A stretch of DNA of 6,531 bases from Candidatus Tenderia sp. (lineage in GTDB: Bacteria > Pseudomonadota > Gammaproteobacteria > Tenderiales > Tenderiaceae), in assembly GCA_030148045.1 (NCBI GenBank), contig JASBUE010000006.1:1-6531 (forward strand), in the 5' to 3' direction. Positions within the stretch are counted from its first letter, which is position 1; the number at the start of each line of letters is the position of its first letter. A model generated the notes under the pieces. The model searched no databases. It had not been told where the DNA came from and saw nothing but the letters and a program-made list of their open reading frames with translations. Of the stretch, positions 5,433-6,531 are shown piece by piece. The position numbers and the translations under genes are program-made.

Positions 5433-5446
5433 TTGATATTTTTCAA
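5433..5446 (+). promoter_or_regulatory. Fnr-type box E upstream of the DUF2892 gene
   Basis: TTGAT-ATTT-TTCAA, nine of ten bases of the Fnr consensus. For class II geometry the start would be at 5481, with only a poor -10 near 5469. Alternatively TATAAT at 5500-5505 would put the box near -72, close to a class I position, but would leave almost no leader. Confidence 0.5.
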
Positions 5447-5517
5447 TGTCAATGGTAGTGATGGGTGTTAACTATCGTACTTCAATTCACAATCAATAAT
5501 ATAATAGAGGTGACGAA

Positions 5518-5745
5518 ATGAAATGCAATGTCGGTGGTATGGATATGGCGGCACGCCTCGTCATCGGAGCCATTCTTCTTGTCGTGGCCCTGGTCGTGCC
5601 AATGAATGCGCTGTGGCAGACGGTGGTGCTGGTGCTGGCGGCGATCGGGCTGGTGACGGGTGCGATTCGCTATTGTCCGCTCAACGCCTTATTGGGCTTC
5701 AACTCTTGCGCGCAGAAGCAGGAACCGCACCAGTCCGGTGGTTAG
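5518..5745 (+). CDS. DUF2892 (YgaP-like) small inner-membrane protein
   Basis: A 75-residue protein of the DUF2892 family, the membrane part of YgaP-type rhodanese proteins, here without a rhodanese domain. It starts M-K-C-N-V-G-G-M-D, the usual family opening, and has two membrane helices at about 12-28 and 31-51. It then has the signature C53-P-L-N-A-L-L-G-F-N-S-C64. Cys3, Cys53 and Cys64 are the conserved cysteines; their role is not established, though redox or sulfur handling is often suggested. The hydrophilic tail after residue 65 is short. The ATG at 5518 follows AGAGGTGA (5506-5513) by four bases. The stop codon lies in the loop of a terminator hairpin. Fnr-type box E about 78 bp upstream suggests control by oxygen, nitric oxide or redox state. 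Confidence 0.92.
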   Translation: MKCNVGGMDMAARLVIGAILLVVALVVPMNALWQTVVLVLAAIGLVTGAIRYCPLNALLGFNSCAQKQEPHQSGG

Positions 5746-5769
5746 CCACCGGTGTTGGGGTTGTTTTTT
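5735..5769 (+). terminator. Rho-independent-like terminator of the DUF2892 gene
   Basis: CCGGTGG (5735-5741) and CCACCGG (5746-5752) form a perfect 7-bp GC-rich stem with a TTAG loop, followed after eight bases by TTGTTTTTT. The gene's TAG stop is in the loop. The gap before the T-run weakens the call, but nothing else ends the transcript before the convergent ATPase gene. Confidence 0.55.
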
Positions 5770-5834
5770 CTGAATTGTATTTTCGTTGAAACAGCCCCCG
5801 CTCCTGCGTTTCCCGATTTTTAAAATGCGCCAAT

Positions 5835-6531
5835 CTAAAATTCGCCGCCTGTAAGGGCTTCAAACCCCGTTGTTACGTCAATCAATTCGCTGGTGATAGT
5901 GTCCTGGCGCACGCGGCGGTATTGCGCAGTGACCTCTTCGATACGCTCATCCAGATTGGTGGAAGCGCTTTGCATGGCGTTGAGGCGGCTGCTGTGCTCG
6001 GCGGCCTGGGATTCGGCGCAGGCGCGAAACAGGGTGACGAAGAAATATTGCTGCAACAGCCCGTCCAGCAGTCTTGCGGGTGCCATGGTAAAGGTAGGCA
6101 GACGCCGCGACGGCCAGGCGTGTTCGCCATCGAGCCGGCGAAAGCGCTGCAGCTGCACCGGCAACAGGCGGATGTGGGTCTGTTTGTATGCGCCGTTCTC
6201 GGCGGTGCGGTTGTAGAACAGATGCACATTGGCCACCTTGCGTTCGCCGCGCCATTCATCCAGCTTGACCAAAATCTGTTGCACCGTGGCGGCGATTCGG
6301 GCAGCCGATCCGGGAACAAAAAAAGTCTCTTCGATAGTCCGGCCGGCGTCTTCCAGTTGTCCGGCGGCACGCGCGCCGATGACCAGCAAGCGGCATTGAT
6401 CGCGCACATCCTGCTGTGGTAGTTGTTCGAGTGTGTAGCCGGCGATGTCCTCGTTAAAACGGCCGCACAGGCCGTGGTCCGAGCCGAAGACGATGGCGGC
6501 GTGGTCGCCGCCGGCCGTCGCCGCGTCGATG
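5835..6531 (-). CDS. atpG: F1F0-ATPase gamma subunit, alternate (N-ATPase) type, 5' end missing
   Basis: 231 residues are visible, and the N-terminal part lies beyond the window; the family is about 290 residues. Gamma is the central rotor stalk of F1 and couples catalysis to ion flow at the membrane. The visible part begins with A-A-I-V-F-G-S-D-H-G-L-C-G-R-F-N-E-D, the conserved Rossmann-like motif of gamma. It ends with the long C-terminal helix: R-L-N-A-M-Q-S-A-S, then D-E-R-I-E-E-V-T-A-Q-Y-R-R-V-R-Q-D-T-I-T-S-E-L. Divergence from standard gamma (G-S-D-R-G-L-C-G) and an apparent terminal place in its operon, with an unrelated convergent gene next, fit the alternate ATPase, whose operons end with atpG. 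Those enzymes are proposed to pump Na+ or H+ outward. Assignment to this type rather than ordinary ATP synthase is likely but unproven from this subunit alone. Confidence 0.85.
   Translation of the reverse strand, partial: IDAATAGGDHAAIVFGSDHGLCGRFNEDIAGYTLEQLPQQDVRDQCRLLVIGARAAGQLEDAGRTIEETFFVPGSAARIAATVQQILVKLDEWRGERKVANVHLFYNRTAENGAYKQTHIRLLPVQLQRFRRLDGEHAWPSRRLPTFTMAPARLLDGLLQQYFFVTLFRACAESQAAEHSSRLNAMQSASTNLDERIEEVTAQYRRVRQDTITSELIDVTTGFEALTGGEF

Larger units (their letters stand above)
5248..5517. other. Divergent control region between two small stress genes
   Basis: A 270-bp AT-rich gap between the coiled-coil gene (left) and the DUF2892 gene (right). It contains Fnr-type boxes D (5346-5359) and E (5433-5446), a perfect inverted repeat at 5405-5425, and TATAAT at 5500-5505. 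On the minus strand TTGATA (5358-5353, inside box D) followed after 17 bases by TATCGA is a poor promoter match. No gene fits here. Confidence 0.6.

Noticed and set aside
5500..5505. TATAAT as the -10 of the DUF2892 promoter
   Set aside because: It would start transcription near 5512, inside the ribosome binding site, and there is no -35; kept only as an alternative under box E.
1..6531. CRISPR arrays, tRNA or rRNA genes, insertion sequences
   Set aside because: No spaced repeats, no tRNA-like cloverleaf, no transposase motifs or terminal repeats were seen.

Overview
The window looks like a chromosomal stretch from a GC-rich gammaproteobacterium. The coding regions have strong third-position G/C, and the product types are a Crp/Fnr regulator with a proteobacterial recognition helix, a proteobacterial ferredoxin-NADP reductase and a DUF2892 membrane protein. 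The gamma subunit at the right edge resembles the 'alternate' F1F0-ATPase (N-ATPase), which is common in marine, halotolerant and sulfur-cycling bacteria. This placement is an inference from protein character; no species can be named.

Layout, left to right. (1) 28-324 (-): a small protein with two tandem four-cysteine DUF1540 units, behind a good promoter and ribosome binding site. (2) 539-1282 (-): ferredoxin-NADP+ reductase, preceded and overlapped by one base (TAATG) by an ORF that carries only the C-terminal end of phosphoenolpyruvate synthase, with Tyr at the expected catalytic Cys position. (3) 1714-2172: a divergent intergenic region with a sigma70-like promoter firing left and an Fnr-type box centred exactly at -41.5 from its predicted start. 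(4) 2173-2904 (+): a Crp/Fnr-family regulator without the Fnr iron-sulfur cysteines. (5) 2924-3178 (-): a small unrecognised helical protein, followed by about 550 bp without a confident gene that holds two more Fnr-type boxes. (6) 3735-4838 (-): MscS-type channel, with 4960-5247 (-), a small coiled-coil stress protein, just upstream on the same strand. (7) 5248-5517: a divergent regulatory region with two Fnr-type boxes and a 7-bp-arm perfect inverted repeat. (8) 5518-5745 (+): a DUF2892 membrane protein ending in a hairpin terminator. (9) 5835-6531 (-): the 3' part of an F1 ATPase gamma subunit, running off the window.

The most interesting thing seen is regulatory. Five TTG-N8-CAA elements, all ending in TCAA and resembling TTGAT-N4-ATCAA, lie outside the confident genes, against one poor match found by eye inside coding sequence. 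The regulator encoded here keeps the E-x-x-S-R recognition-helix pattern that reads this kind of site. The window therefore looks like a local regulon for low-oxygen, nitrosative or redox conditions, linking an electron-transfer flavoprotein, a membrane channel, small stress proteins and perhaps the 84-residue protein. The sites and the family traits are seen; the regulon is inference.
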